From NCBI RefSeq assembly GCF_932294415.1, contig NC_065535.1, positions 27,126,782 through 27,190,781 on the forward strand: a stretch of 64,000 nucleotides of DNA. The letters are read 5' to 3'. The notes below the pieces were generated by a model. It worked only from the letters and a program-made list of their open reading frames with translations, searched no databases and was not told the origin of the DNA. Shown one piece after another: positions 11,924-21,994 of the stretch. This DNA comes from Quercus robur (Eukaryota; Streptophyta; Magnoliopsida; Fagales; Fagaceae). Positions within the stretch are counted from its first letter, which is position 1; each line of letters begins with the position of its first letter. The translations under genes were made by a program, and so were the position numbers.

Positions 11924-12125
11924 GGGTCGGTTTAGATACTACCTATTTTGCTGAAAATTGAAAATTTATTGTTGAAAATACTATAGTAAAATAATTTTTA
12001 AAACGTAACAGTATTGCCGTGGGTCTGTTTCCTGCGTTTTCCATTTTTTGGCTGGGTCATGAACAGTATTAGGTCCCACGGCACTGTAAATGCAATGGCA
12101 AAATAAGCGTTAGGCAAACGCACGC
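11924..12125. mobile_element. ~200-bp PIF/Harbinger-type MITE, TSD TAA
   Basis: A 202-bp segment begins GGGTCGGTTTAGATA and ends GGCAAACGCACGC, flanked by TAA on both sides. The imperfect ends and 3-bp T-W-A duplication fit Tourist/Harbinger MITEs. It resembles in size and style the elements at 12862-13060 and 50389-50589, including an internal 'cagtatt...gtcccac' motif. Confidence 0.6.
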
Positions 12126-12453
12126 TAAGTGATCTCCTAGTTTTCTTTCCCTCGTCCATATTTTCTAGCAAGCAAACAAAATCACTGGCACACTTGTGCA
12201 TCTTCCCATGGATAGTTTGCAGTCACAGTGGCAGTGCTTGAAGTCCTCATATCCCTTGAAATGAAATCATATCCCTTGAAATAAAGAAAATTACATCCAA
12301 ATTTAAAAATAAACAAACGATTACCATATTTGCATCACTACCACTACCATGGGTGGCCATGAGATCCTCCACGGCTTGGCCTTGACAGAGAGAGATCGGC
12401 ATCATCGTGGTGGAGCTTGGCAAGAGAGGAATCAGGATTATTTGGAAAAAAAA

Positions 12454-12473
12454 GGGGGGGGGGGGGGGGGGGG
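12454..12473. repeat. Poly-G homopolymer of 20 bases
   Basis: Twenty consecutive G, preceded by eight A. It is capable in principle of G-quadruplex formation and prone to slippage; its exact length should be treated as uncertain. Confidence 0.9.
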
Positions 12474-12861
12474 AAGGAATTAGTGTGAGAGGCTGTGAAA
12501 TTGAAAAGAATTTGTATGAAAGATAGTGGAATTGCAATGAACAAGTTTTTTGGTTTTGATTGGATACTGAAAAAATAGTTGCAGAGAAAGGTGCTGGAAA
12601 TTCTTAAATATTTTTCCCTTATTTGATAGTTGCTGCAAATATAGTTATTTGGGTTATTGAAAAAATAGTTGCTAAGAAAATTGAAAAGAATCTGAGTGAG
12701 AGAGAGTGATTTTTTTTTTTTTTGGTTATTCAAAAATAGTTGCTGTGGTAGTGGTGTTTTTATTTTGTTTAATCTTTCTTTTTTTTTATATGGTATTTTT
12801 TATACCCTCAATAATTTTTTTTTTCCAAAAATATTTTCTATTATCCATATGGATTCTTTTA

Positions 12862-13060
12862 GGCTGGGTTTGGATAGCGTCTGGCGTTTGTGTTTAAACA
12901 GTGGATTCCGTGCACTATTTATGAGACCCACAAGTGTCTTTTTTCACTAAAACTTTCATTAAAAATTAGTCGCATGACACTATTCACACATTTAAAAATT
13001 ATTTTATTACAGTATTTTTAATTTTTAATTTTCAGTAATAAACAGTATCCAAATACACTC
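12862..13060. mobile_element. ~200-bp PIF/Harbinger-type MITE, TSD TTA
   Basis: The element begins GGCTGGGTTTGGATA and ends TATCCAAATACACTC, an inverted repeat with 11 of 15 bases matching. It is flanked by TTA at 12859-12861 and 13061-13063 and is 199 bp long. An internal actatttatgagaccca motif is shared in spirit with the copy at 50389-50589 (actattcatgggtcc). It has no coding capacity. Confidence 0.8.
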
Positions 13061-13193
13061 TTAATGTAATATTTTTTAAAAAATAAAAAATAAAAAATAT
13101 GTAATTTTGGACTGAATGGCATATCTCCTAACGGATACTAATTGAACAACTAAACTAAATGAAGTTGAAGTTACATGATTGAGTTAAATTTTT

Positions 13194-13467
13194 GAGAAAT
13201 GATATGTCTACAATATTTTTACAACAAATTTTAAGTGGTAAGTTGTTACTGGTTATTATTGTTGGGCAAAAAAGTAATCTTAGTGTTAGTTTCAAATTTG
13301 AACCAATAACAACTAACTACATTTTTACAACAAATCATAAGTGGTAAGTTGTTACTGGTTATTATTGTTGGGAAAAAAAGTAATCTCAGTGTTAGTTTCA
13401 AATTTGAACCAATAACAACTAACCATCTGTGATTTGTTGTAAAAATGTTGTAGACGTAGCATCTCTC
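13194..13467. mobile_element. Mutator-type MITE, 274 bp, TSD TAAATTTTT, with internal duplication
   Basis: The left end GAGAAATGATATGTCTACAA pairs with the reverse complement of the right end, GAGAGATGCTACGTCTACAA, and similarity continues through ...TTTTTACAACAAAT. A perfect 9-bp duplication TAAATTTTT (13185-13193, 13468-13476) points to a Mutator-like transposase. Inside, a ~107-bp block (taagtggtaagttgttactg...aataacaactaac) is present twice in tandem, so this copy is a dimer-like form of a shorter MITE. Confidence 0.87.
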
Positions 13468-13476
13468 TAAATTTTT

Positions 13477-16400
13477 TATAAAATTAGAAGGTGTAATTAA
13501 TGATTCAACCTTCCTTTTTTTTTTTTTCTTTTTTTTTTTTTAATTATTGATAGAACAATGGGAGAGGGGGGAATGGAGGATTTGAACCATGATTACTTCT
13601 CTTATTAAAGGAGAATATGCTATGTAGCCTATGTTATTGAGAATACTCTTAAGTCTTAACGAATATAAATCCTTCCGTATGACTTTCGTATTTCACTTTA
13701 TACTCCACCAATTACAACTTGACATCTATTTTTTTTTTACTTTCTTTTAAAATAACTGGAGTTAAAAATGGAAATAACTCAAAGTAGTTATTAAATCTTG
13801 TCCGGACATTGACCTAGCTCACTGGGTCACTAGTCGAACTACATGATCAAATAAATTTTATTAGACATATATATAACTTTGAGAAATCATAACAAAAATA
13901 TGTAAAAATAAATAAATAAAAAAAAGGGTATATTCTATATGTCTAAATTAAACTGACCATTATAATTCTAAATTAAGGTTTCACAATAATATAAAATAGT
14001 CTTCTGAAAGGATGGAACCTTGAAAGGAGGTAGGTAGACAAAGAGAGAAATGCGTTACTTTTTTGAATTCTTTAGGTTTTCTCATTTTTAAATTATCATT
14101 TTATAACTTATTAAACTGTAAAAAAAGTGTCGGGGGCCATTTTCCGGTGCGCAGCCACGTGTTATTCCCTGAAAGGGTGACCTTGTTAGACCCAGGTTTG
14201 TATAGGGATTTGCATCCGGAACTCAACATTGGACCACATAATCCAATGGCTTCCAGCATATCTTTTGACCTACAAAATGGGTAAAGCCCAAAGTCTAAAA
14301 ATCATAATAATGGTTGAATAAATAAATAATATGTGTTTGATATAATAGCTTTGATTAATAGTTGTAATAGTAGTTGAAATAAAGTAATATGTATTTAAAA
14401 GTGAAGTAAACATGTACTCAATGATGTAAATTTAGAGATACAGAAGCAAAGTCACTTATCTTTGTATGGTTTGTAGCTCCAGTTGTATAGCGTCAATCAA
14501 TTGATAGCATTCCAGCAAGATGACTAGCGGTAGAAAGATAGTTTGCCATGATAATTCAAGATTAAAGGGGAAAAAACGGATACAACTGGAGGAAGAGAGA
14601 ATATGCCCAGTTGTATGTAGAGGTTGGTTAAGTTTGTCCCATTTATCATGCACTTAAATGAATTTCTCCTTTGATTATGATCTTTTGGTTAGTATGAAGT
14701 TATGAATGATATTGTCTTCCATGAGATGGGTTTTTGTAAGATAGGTTTGTGCCTTTCATGAGAAGGGCTTTTGTAAAACTATTTGTGCCTTCTAGAAGAA
14801 GGGTTTTAGTATGAGATCTTGGTGCCTTCTAGGAGAAAGGCTTTAGTATTAGAAGTTTATGCCTTCCATGAGAAGGGCTTTTATAAGAAAGGTGGAGAAG
14901 AGTATTGAGATGTGTTTATGGGTAGAAAAACAGTAGAATTTCAAAGTGAGAGAGTATGAGAGTTGAGTTTAGAAGAGTTGTGGTGTGTTATATGTAATGG
15001 TGTAGTAAGTGTGTATGAAATTGTGTAAGAGAAATGGAAAAAGAGATGTTTAGAGACATGGGCAGCAACATAGATGTATTTTTAGAATATGGAGAGTGAG
15101 AGAATGAGTATAAGAGGAGTAATAGTGTTGTAGTGTGTTTAGCAATGTTGATAGGATTTTCTGTTGGAGGATGGATAAGGGCTTATGAAAGGCAGTTATG
15201 AGCTAAGGCGGAAGAGTTTAGTTCCTAATTTGGGAACTAAAACTCAGAAGCTCAGAATTTCATTAAAAGCTTAAGAAGATAATTGGAGGGAGAGAGAATA
15301 GAGAAGTTTATGAGAGAGTTGTTCTTCTCTATTGGTGTGCTTTGGTGTGTTGATGAGAGGTTCTATTTATAGCTGAGTTTAAGGGGGTATTAGCAAAGAA
15401 TCTCAGCCAAAATCTATCCCAATCAGCAATATATCTTCAGAAAATCCATCATAGGATTTGACCTAAAATGGTATGTTTAACTTTAAGGTGTTCTTGATAT
15501 TTTGGGTAATAGCAGCTAGAGGAAAGACCAACAAAAAATGAAAGGATTTTAGCAAAAAAAAGATAGTTTCTTTGGTTGGTTTTGGTTTTATTTTTAGCCA
15601 AAAAAGGAAAATCTGTAATTTCAAAGTTGCTGGATTAGCTGTCATAGCTATTCTAAAAAAGTTGTCCCAACTATTAGAAAAAGCTTTCACAGCTATCATA
15701 AATAGTAAGATCTCTTTTAAGGGTATCTTACTATTTTCGGTATAGTAGCTGGCTGTTGAGATTTGAGCATTAAATGACTGGTGATGTCACTTTCAACCAG
15801 GTGTCAAGTGCAGAACACACTACTGGTGTTCGGCTGGAAAGGTTTCCTCTTTTGGGTATTTATATTTTTGGTCCAAGATTCTATTACAATATATTTTTAG
15901 AAGTAATAGAATGATTGATTGATAGTTAATGAAACTTTAGAGATCTAGTCAATGTCTCATTATGTTGTGACTTAATCTTGGTGAGCAAGAAGAGCATTTA
16001 ATGCTCTGCTCTTGCAACTGGCAAGGGAATATTTTGTCTGATTATGGCAAATGGCAACTGGGTATTAAAGATATTATGAACATTTTATTTTTGAAGATTG
16101 AAGATAGCCAATCAGATTTAGCCATGTGTTTGAGTTGGATTTTAGATGAAAATAGTAATATAGTTTATGTAGAATAATATAATTAGGTTTCCAAATTCGT
16201 ATAGGAATAGCAGGAGGTTGAATGAATAGTTATTTTCTCAATATTTAGATGGTTGGAGGTATTGAATATTTGTAATATGATGAATAATATAATTGATGAA
16301 AAGGAAATGTAGACCATGAATCTGCCTCTTGAAGTAAGGATCTCATGGGCCATGTCAGCCCAATCCATGTAGTTGGATAAGATATAAGCTTATTTTGAGC

Positions 16401-16900
16401 TCTAAAGAAGATTTACCCAAAATTCAATAATATGTTGATGTAGTGTGGGTTACCAATGAAGTAATGTCATGTGGGGCAAAAAAAAAAGTCCTCTACAAAA
16501 AGTCAATAAAGTGGACCTATAGATATAATTTCACAAATTTCAAGTGATAAAAATCCATTCGGGTTAGACGGGTCCCCACAAAACCATTGGGTTTGACCTA
16601 ATCTTGTATAGAAATGATCCATTTAAACACTCAAACCAATCTAAGTGTTAGGTCACCGAGTTTTCGATTCAACTACCAGAGCCAGTTTGGGTTTAATAAC
16701 TATGATTCAAACATATGACATATCACACAATTGGTAAAGTGTAAAATGAAACACACACAAAATGTTGGGAAGATTGGTGAAAAATAAATAATAATAACAA
16801 TGTTGTTTATTTATTTATTTTATTAAAGTTATTTTAGATGAATCTTTTTAACTTCGTTCAGTAATAATGACAGTAATTTCAGCCAGTGCTTTTGGTAAAG
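13477..16900. other. Intergenic; one short tandem repeat, otherwise unassigned
   Basis: No gene is supported. Open stretches near 14063-14284 and 15463-15699 have no recognisable protein. Apart from the 36-bp repeat at 14714-14895, the section 14900-16400 is G/A-rich on the plus strand (gagagag, gaagag runs) and may be decayed element sequence; I could not identify ends. Confidence 0.4.
14714..14895. repeat. ~36-bp imperfect tandem repeat, five units
   Basis: Units follow the pattern gtgccttc(c/t)a(t)gagaagggcttttgta plus a variable 10-12 base spacer, repeated five times with substitutions and small length changes. Confidence 0.85.
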
Positions 16901-17156
16901 GATATGTGGCTTTCACCAATCACTACAGGGAATGAAAGAACAAAAGAATGGAAGGACAATAAAAGAAATAAAAGAAAACGGGTTTTATTCAGTTCACACT
17001 GAAGAAGTTGAAAGTTTAATAAGAGAATTGTACACATGCTCCCTCATGAAAGACCCATGTGGATGTGGGAATTCCGCCTTTCCAACCCAAAACGCGATCC
17101 CACCACCAATCCTACACTCCTTGTATCGCAATGAACACGAAGACCCTGATCAGATC

Positions 17157-17504
17157 ATGGTAGCCTCACCCACTTCCTGGCTCCGTTCGCGTCGGATCCG
17201 CTACTGCTTCTTGTTACTGTGCTCGCCTCTCCTCGTGCCTTTCCTTTGCGCCACCTTCCCTCTTCTCTGCGCTGCCAATCTCTGCCTCCGAGTTTACCGC
17301 CGCCGCCGTCGCCGCAGAGAGGACGCTCGGCTTTTGCGCTGTGAGGAGGGTTGTGGTGGTGTAGAAGAGGAAGAAGAGAAAGAAGGAGGAATGGGTTTGT
17401 TGCTGCAGCGGTACTTGGAGGATCAGATGCTTCTCGTTGGATCTGTGTATGAATGCGGTGACGCTGATGATGATGATGATCCAACAACTCCTCTATTGGG
17501 CTAA
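17157..17504 (+). CDS. Small Arg-rich single-pass membrane protein, function unknown
   Basis: An open frame of 115 codons runs from ATG 17157 to TAA 17502-17504. The same frame is open up to an ATG at 16932, but the upstream part is low in hydrophobic or patterned content and reads like 5' leader, so I prefer 17157. From the preferred start, residues about 14-41 form one long hydrophobic helix (C-F-L-L-L-C-S-P-L-L-V-P-F-L-C...). A run of seven arginines follows at once, then an acidic region with a Glu run, ending in a D-A-D-D-D-D-D cluster. By the positive-inside rule the C-terminal part would face the cytosol. Base composition is clearly GC-richer and more codon-like than its flanks. A T run of about 30 and several AATAAA-like signals (near 17712 and 17719) follow. 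I do not recognise a named family; similar short unnamed plant proteins exist, to my knowledge. Confidence 0.6.
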   Translation: MVASPTSWLRSRRIRYCFLLLCSPLLVPFLCATFPLLCAANLCLRVYRRRRRRREDARLLRCEEGCGGVEEEEEKEGGMGLLLQRYLEDQMLLVGSVYECGDADDDDDPTTPLLG

Positions 17505-17507
17505 GTT

Positions 17508-17510
<3 letters not shown>

Positions 17511-17540
<30 letters not shown>
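17511..17540. repeat. Poly-T tract, about 30 bases
   Basis: An uninterrupted T run seven bases after the stop codon of the small membrane-protein gene, so within its likely 3' UTR. Confidence 0.9.
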
Positions 17541-17541
<1 letters not shown>

Positions 17542-17859
17542 GGTTTGATATTTTTGTTTTCTTTTTTCTGATTTTGATCTAATTTATTTAATTAGTATTA
17601 GTTTTGAATATGATGTTGTTGAATTTTTGTATTTTATCAAAATTTATGAATGAAGTTTTACAACGAAGGAATAGGATACAAATGGAAAGCTGGATTAAAT
17701 TGTGGAGTTTGAATAAATTAATAAAATGGATCTATTTCTAATAAATTATATTATCACTGTTCTGTTCAGTGTATATTCTCTATTCCATTTGTTTTTATTT
17801 TATCTACAAACTACTTTATTTATTCTCACTACTCTTAATCCGATATTTTGGTCCTTTTT

Positions 17860-17935
17860 ATAAAGAAAAATATTATGTCTATAACATTTTTACATTTTAT
17901 TTTTGCAGTCATAAAAGTTTCACAAAATTAAGTAG
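17860..17935. mobile_element. Fragment resembling the Mutator-type MITE end
   Basis: The sequence gaaaaatattatgtctataacatttttaca is similar to the terminal repeat of the element at 13194-13467. No second end is recognised, so this is a diverged or solo end. Confidence 0.35.
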
Positions 17936-18078
17936 CTAATCTTTTTTATTTGAGAAATAATAAAGTAGCTAATCAATAGCATCAAAATGGAAAATAAAAA
18001 ATAAGAAATTTGGCATACATTTTCAAGGGGACGTTGCTTCTTCAATGCACTTTAACGATGTGAACTATATCTACCTAA

Positions 18079-18883
18079 TAATGTGTTTGGTAGAATGGTT
18101 TTTTTAAAAGTGTTTGAATTACATTATTCATTTTAAAGTGTTCAAACACTGATTTTAAAAAGCTCCTCATACCAATTTTTAGGTTTTAAACAGTGTATTC
18201 CAATGGCACCATGTAAATATTTGCAACTACATGGGGCCCATATGGATTAGACAACCCACTTGCTATTGATCCCTCTCTCCCACGCATTTTATCCTCTTTT
18301 TTTCTCTCTCTACTCTCTGCAACGCCTTCACGCTGAAGCTTTCTACAAAACCCTAGCACCACTGAGCTCGATTAAAAGCATCTAAGAGCAATTACTCCTT
18401 CTCAGCGGCATTACCCAACGCCCACCTTCCCCTTTTACCTCACCATAACTGATATTTTCCAAAGGTACTAATTAACCGGCGTGGGTCTTAGACTGCTTCA
18501 ATGGAGATGCCGGAGAGCTAAGGCATGGGTTTAGGGTTAGACGAAGACAAAAGTAAAGAAGAGCTTCAGGGGAGACAAAAGGGAGAAGATAAGGGCAACG
18601 TCAAACACAACCCTTGGTTCAAATTTCCTTACTTTCCTCTTTCCTCAAATAAAAAATTATAAAGTGGTACAACTTTGTCAGCTTTTTTTATTATAAAAAA
18701 CACACATACCAAACACATAGCTATAGTTTCTCTCACAATGAAACCTATTGTTTGAAATATGGTAAGAAACAAAATATTTTTATTATAGGTATTATAAACA
18801 TGTGTTTTTGCAATACTTTTTAAACCACAGTTTTCACATCATTTTGGAACAACAATGCTTGAAAACCACTACCAAATAGACCC
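18079..18883. mobile_element. ~805-bp Harbinger-like element with gene-like internal sequence
   Basis: The left end ...ATGTGTTTGGTAG and right end CTACCAAATAGACCC are inverted, and TAA flanks both sides (18076-18078, 18884-18886), as for Tourist/Harbinger elements. At 18250-18640 the interior switches to richer, UTR/exon-like sequence (ctctctctcc, aaaccctagcaccactgag, gcttcaatggagatgccgg). This is unlike the AT-rich outer parts and unlike the ~200-bp MITEs. It may be a captured gene fragment. No long ORF is present. Confidence 0.5.
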
Positions 18884-18910
18884 TAAATTTCTATAAAAAA
18901 AAAATTTAAA

Positions 18911-18948
18911 AACCTTTCTTGGCCTTTTAGTTAAGATCAGGTGTTGTA
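18911..18948 (+). pseudogene. U2 snRNA 5'-end pseudogene fragment
   Basis: These 38 bases match the conserved 5' end of plant U2 small nuclear RNA, the part that covers helix I and the start of the branch-point region, with about five or six differences. The core ggccttttagttaagatca corresponds to the U2 ggccttttggctaagatca. The match stops abruptly near the position before the branch-site pairing segment. There is no upstream sequence element with the standard plant snRNA promoter spacing. It is therefore a truncated copy, not a working gene. Confidence 0.6.
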
Positions 18949-19004
18949 GGCACCGCAAAAGTAGCATTTTATTTTTTGGTTATATATTATTCACAAAAAG
19001 TTGT

Positions 19005-19150
19005 CGTGGATTTTAATTAGACCAATTGATAAATTCTTAAATAAGAGATTTAGGGATTTGAATCCCACCTATACAATAAATCAATGGATATTTTACTCTG
19101 ATGATAAAATAACAATTACTATGGAGTGAGCACTATAAATTTGAAATTAT
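19005..19150 (+). mobile_element. tRNA-derived SINE-like sequence, degenerate
   Basis: A box B-like gatttgaatccc is followed by cacctataca and, further on, by tctgatgataaaataa...ggagtgagc. That order is seen in common plant SINEs. Box A is weak. It lies only about 60 bases after the U2-like fragment and may belong to one chimeric insertion. Confidence 0.4.
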
Positions 19151-19535
19151 TTTCTATTTATAAAAAAGAAAACAAAGAGTTATCCCTCATTTCTTTAAAC
19201 CCACCACAAACACAAGAAAAGACGGGGTGTGAAAATTTGGTGCTTGTACACTTTTTATAACATTGAAGAGATGTTATGTTTGTGTATTTACTCAATAAAA
19301 CAAAATAATGAACAAAATTCAAACAAATTAAAACTGAGATATAATAATTTTTTTTAGTGAAAGAAAAAATTCATATGTGATTGATCTTCTTCTTCTTCTT
19401 TTTTTTTTCTTTTTTTTTTCCTTCGCACCTAAACATGTTTTTGATTTTCTTAATTGAAATTCTACTCATTAGAAATTGGGCTAGGCCTTGCCCAATCCAA
19501 GATCCATGAAGCATTCACATATATATTATGTAATT

Positions 19536-19913
19536 AAATTTATATCTAATGTAACTTTAAGTAATGTTAAACCACCCAATAACTTCTTATAAAATTCATA
19601 TTTTGAAAATTTCACCTTTAAATTATATGTTCTATATGTTCTTAACATCCATGTCAATTTTTATGTCAATTGGATGTTATTTACATTCGATCCATAAACT
19701 CATCTTTTATACATTATTTTAAATTATAAAAACTTAAATTTAAACAATTGATTGATGACATGGCTATTAATCTTTAACCATCTTGAAATTTTGCAAGAAA
19801 TGAGAATATAAAAAGATAATGTAATCTAACAGTGGATTTGTCAAAATTTGCATTCAATTAAAAAAATATTGAGTCGTGTAACATTGCTTAAAGTTACACC
19901 AGATGTAACTTGA
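19536..19913. mobile_element. ~380-bp MITE with long terminal inverted repeats
   Basis: The left arm (tatctaatgtaactttaa, gtaatgtta) is the inverse of the right arm (taacattgcttaaagtta, caccagatgtaac), over about 30 bases. The interior is AT-rich and non-coding. A diverged relative lies at 40960-41280, sharing blocks such as ctatt(a/g)atcttta, aaattttgcaag and gtaatctaa in the same order. Confidence 0.7.
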
Positions 19914-19923
19914 ACCCAACCAT

Positions 19924-19925
<2 letters not shown>

Positions 19926-19954
<29 letters not shown>
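19926..19954. repeat. (GA)n microsatellite
   Basis: About 14 GA dinucleotides without interruption. Confidence 0.95.
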
Positions 19955-19957
<3 letters not shown>

Positions 19958-20009
19958 GGCCTCTTTGTTTGTGATATAATAAAACTCAAAGAGAGAGCTT
20001 GGTTGAGGA

Positions 20010-20135
20010 GAATAATTCTTAGGTACTTCTGGAGTACAGAGATTGAACCCTTCTCTCACATTCATGGTAGGTCCACTCATTAAATTCATAGTGGGCTCCA
20101 CCATGAATGTGAGAGGAGAGGGCATCATTTTTCCG
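20010..20135. mobile_element. MITE truncated at the gypsy LTR boundary
   Basis: The sequence resembles the element at 59565-59690. Both have a taattcttag-type left end and a central pair of inverted gagag/attcatg segments followed by gagagg(g)catcattttt. In this copy the right arm ends abruptly at 20135, exactly where the gypsy LTR starts. The other half of the arm is not found next to the gypsy 5' end, which is itself broken. Confidence 0.6.
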
Positions 20136-20530
20136 TGATGACAGAAATGGAGAATTGGGATGATGAAATGTCAGTTACTTCGAGGGTAACCACCTCCAAA
20201 ACAAAGCAGGGATTAGGGAAGAATAGAGAAGAGAAACTTCGTTGATTCTATGCTTGTCCATTCTCATTCAACAATTCTATTTATATACAATTACAATCAA
20301 TCATGATCCTACCAAGCACACACTGTCAAACCAATAACTACTAATTGACTAAGAACCTTCTAACTCACTCCCTTAATTGCCTCCACTTCTTTAGCACTAA
20401 TTAACTACTTAACTGCTACAATGAAATACAACACCAAGCATTACACCTTGCACATGCATTGCATATGGCTAAGTACATTACAACTATAAGCACAGTTAAG
20501 CACAACATAGTTAGTATCCTAACAACACCA
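20136..20530 (-). repeat. 3' LTR of the gypsy element (~395 bp)
   Basis: On the minus strand the LTR begins TGGTGTTG right after the polypurine tract and runs to ...CATCA at 20136. The last 28 bases match the remaining 5' LTR piece at 29917-29944 with one or two differences. A TATA-like tgtatataaatag lies near 20277 on the minus strand. The outer end is uncertain by up to about 45 bases, because the primer site in the 5' copy lies further from the shared end than usual. Confidence 0.75.
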
Positions 20531-20540
20531 CCCCCCTTTA
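20531..20540 (-). promoter_or_regulatory. Polypurine tract of the gypsy element
   Basis: The minus strand reads TAAAGGGGGG directly before the LTR start, the expected plus-strand primer position. Confidence 0.8.
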
Positions 20541-20594
20541 GAACATCTTGCCCACAAGATGAGGGAATTGCTATTAAAGAAGAAACAAATCCTC

Positions 20595-21994
20595 CTAGGT
20601 AGCATCATCTGCAGTCCCTCCTTGCCATCGGATGAGATGTTGGGTGATAGTCCTATTTCGAAACTTGTGAGACATGGTTTGAAGAATAGCTACTGGCTTA
20701 GGTGTAAGGATGACTTGAGAATTCACTGATGGCAACAAAAGCATAGACACATTGTGCTGTCCCAACTTAGCCTTTAAATAGGAGACATGAAACATGGGGT
20801 GGATTGCAGAACCAGCAAGTAGATCCAACATATAGGCAATTCTCCAATTCTCTCAAGGACCTGGAAAGGGCCAAAAAACCTGAGAGAGAGCTTATGAGAT
20901 GCCCTATATGCCACTGATTGCTACTTGTATGGTTGTAGTCTAAGCTTCATTTGAGCTTGTGCATTCACCAAATTCTATCTAAGCAAAGCAAGGATAAGCT
21001 GTCTTGACTATAAAAGAGAATCCACAATTGCCACTTGGGTTGTACCAGGTATGAGGGAAACCACACACAACCTCATATGGAGTTAACTTGGCAGCTGAAT
21101 GGTAATTGGTGTTAAACTAGAATTCAACTAAATACAACCAGTCTGACCACTCAGTAGGCCTATCTGCAGAAAAAGATCTCAAATACTGCTCCAAACACTG
21201 ATTCATTCCCTCAATCTTCCCATCAGTTTGGGGATGATATGCTAAAGACATAGCTAGTTGAACCCCTTGTAGTTTGAATAGCTCTACCCAGAACTTGGTA
21301 GTGAACACTGGATCTCTGTAAGAAACAATGGAAGCAGGCATGCCATGCAATTTCAAGACATTCTAAGCAAACAAAGCAGCCACCTTAGCAACAGAATAGG
21401 GATGGGACAATCTAGTGAAATGAACATACTTAGTGAGCCTATCCACAACTACCATAACTATATCCAACCTCTGTGAAGTAGGCAATCCATTAACAAAGTC
21501 CATACTAATAGCAAACAAAGGCCTATTAGGAATTGGTAGGGGTTGTAATAGCCCAGCCGGTTTGCAAGTCTCATGCTTCATTTGTTGGCAAACTTCACAT
21601 TCCCTAATATGCTGTTTCAAGTCTGATTTCATTCCCACCCAAAAGAAGTCTTGTTTTAATCTATGGAAAGACTTGAGGAAGCCAAAGTGTCCTCTTAGGG
21701 GGATGTCATGGACTAGGTGAAGAACCTTAGGCTTTAGACTGCATTGTGGACCTAAATAGACCCTACCTTTATACAAAATCAACCCATTATGCAAAGAAAA
21801 GAACCGGGGACATGTTGAACCAGATTGTAGCTGCTGTAATAATTGCTGCATCTCAGTGGAGAGTTGATAGCTAGCCTTCAATTCCTTAATCCAAGAAGGA
21901 CATGGAAAGGAAATCAAAAACAAGGATGGAGAGTTAACATAAGGATTTAAAGCAACTAGATCCTTAAAAACAGAATCCAACCTCCGAGACAAGG
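20595..21994 (-). pseudogene. Gypsy integrase and chromodomain (decayed)
   Basis: On the minus strand, 21992-21363 reads through the end of the RNase H linker (S-R-R after the insertion point) into integrase. It contains the HHCC zinc-binding part (H-L-V-H-D ... C-E-V-C-Q-Q-M-K) and the start of the catalytic core with F-A-I-S-M-D-F-V-N-G-L-P, which holds the first catalytic aspartate, and D-I-V-M-V-V-V-D-R-L-T-K. The frame breaks at an in-frame stop near 21363. Core sequence resumes at 21356-21117 (S-Y-R-D-P-V-F and Y-H-P-Q-T-D-G blocks, then the catalytic Glu region). After another broken section, 20831-20595 carries the H-P-M-F-H-V-S-Y-L-K segment and a chromodomain-like L-I-R-W-Q-G-G-T-A-D-D-A-T end. 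Such integrases insert new cDNA copies; chromodomains direct them to heterochromatin. Confidence 0.88.

Noticed and set aside
17155..17487. Minus-strand 110-codon frame rich in His
   Set aside because: It is the antisense of the small membrane-protein gene; the His run is the complement of its Asp codons.
18911..18948. A working U2 snRNA gene
   Set aside because: Only the first ~38 bases match, there are several mismatches, and no plant snRNA promoter elements or 3' part are present.
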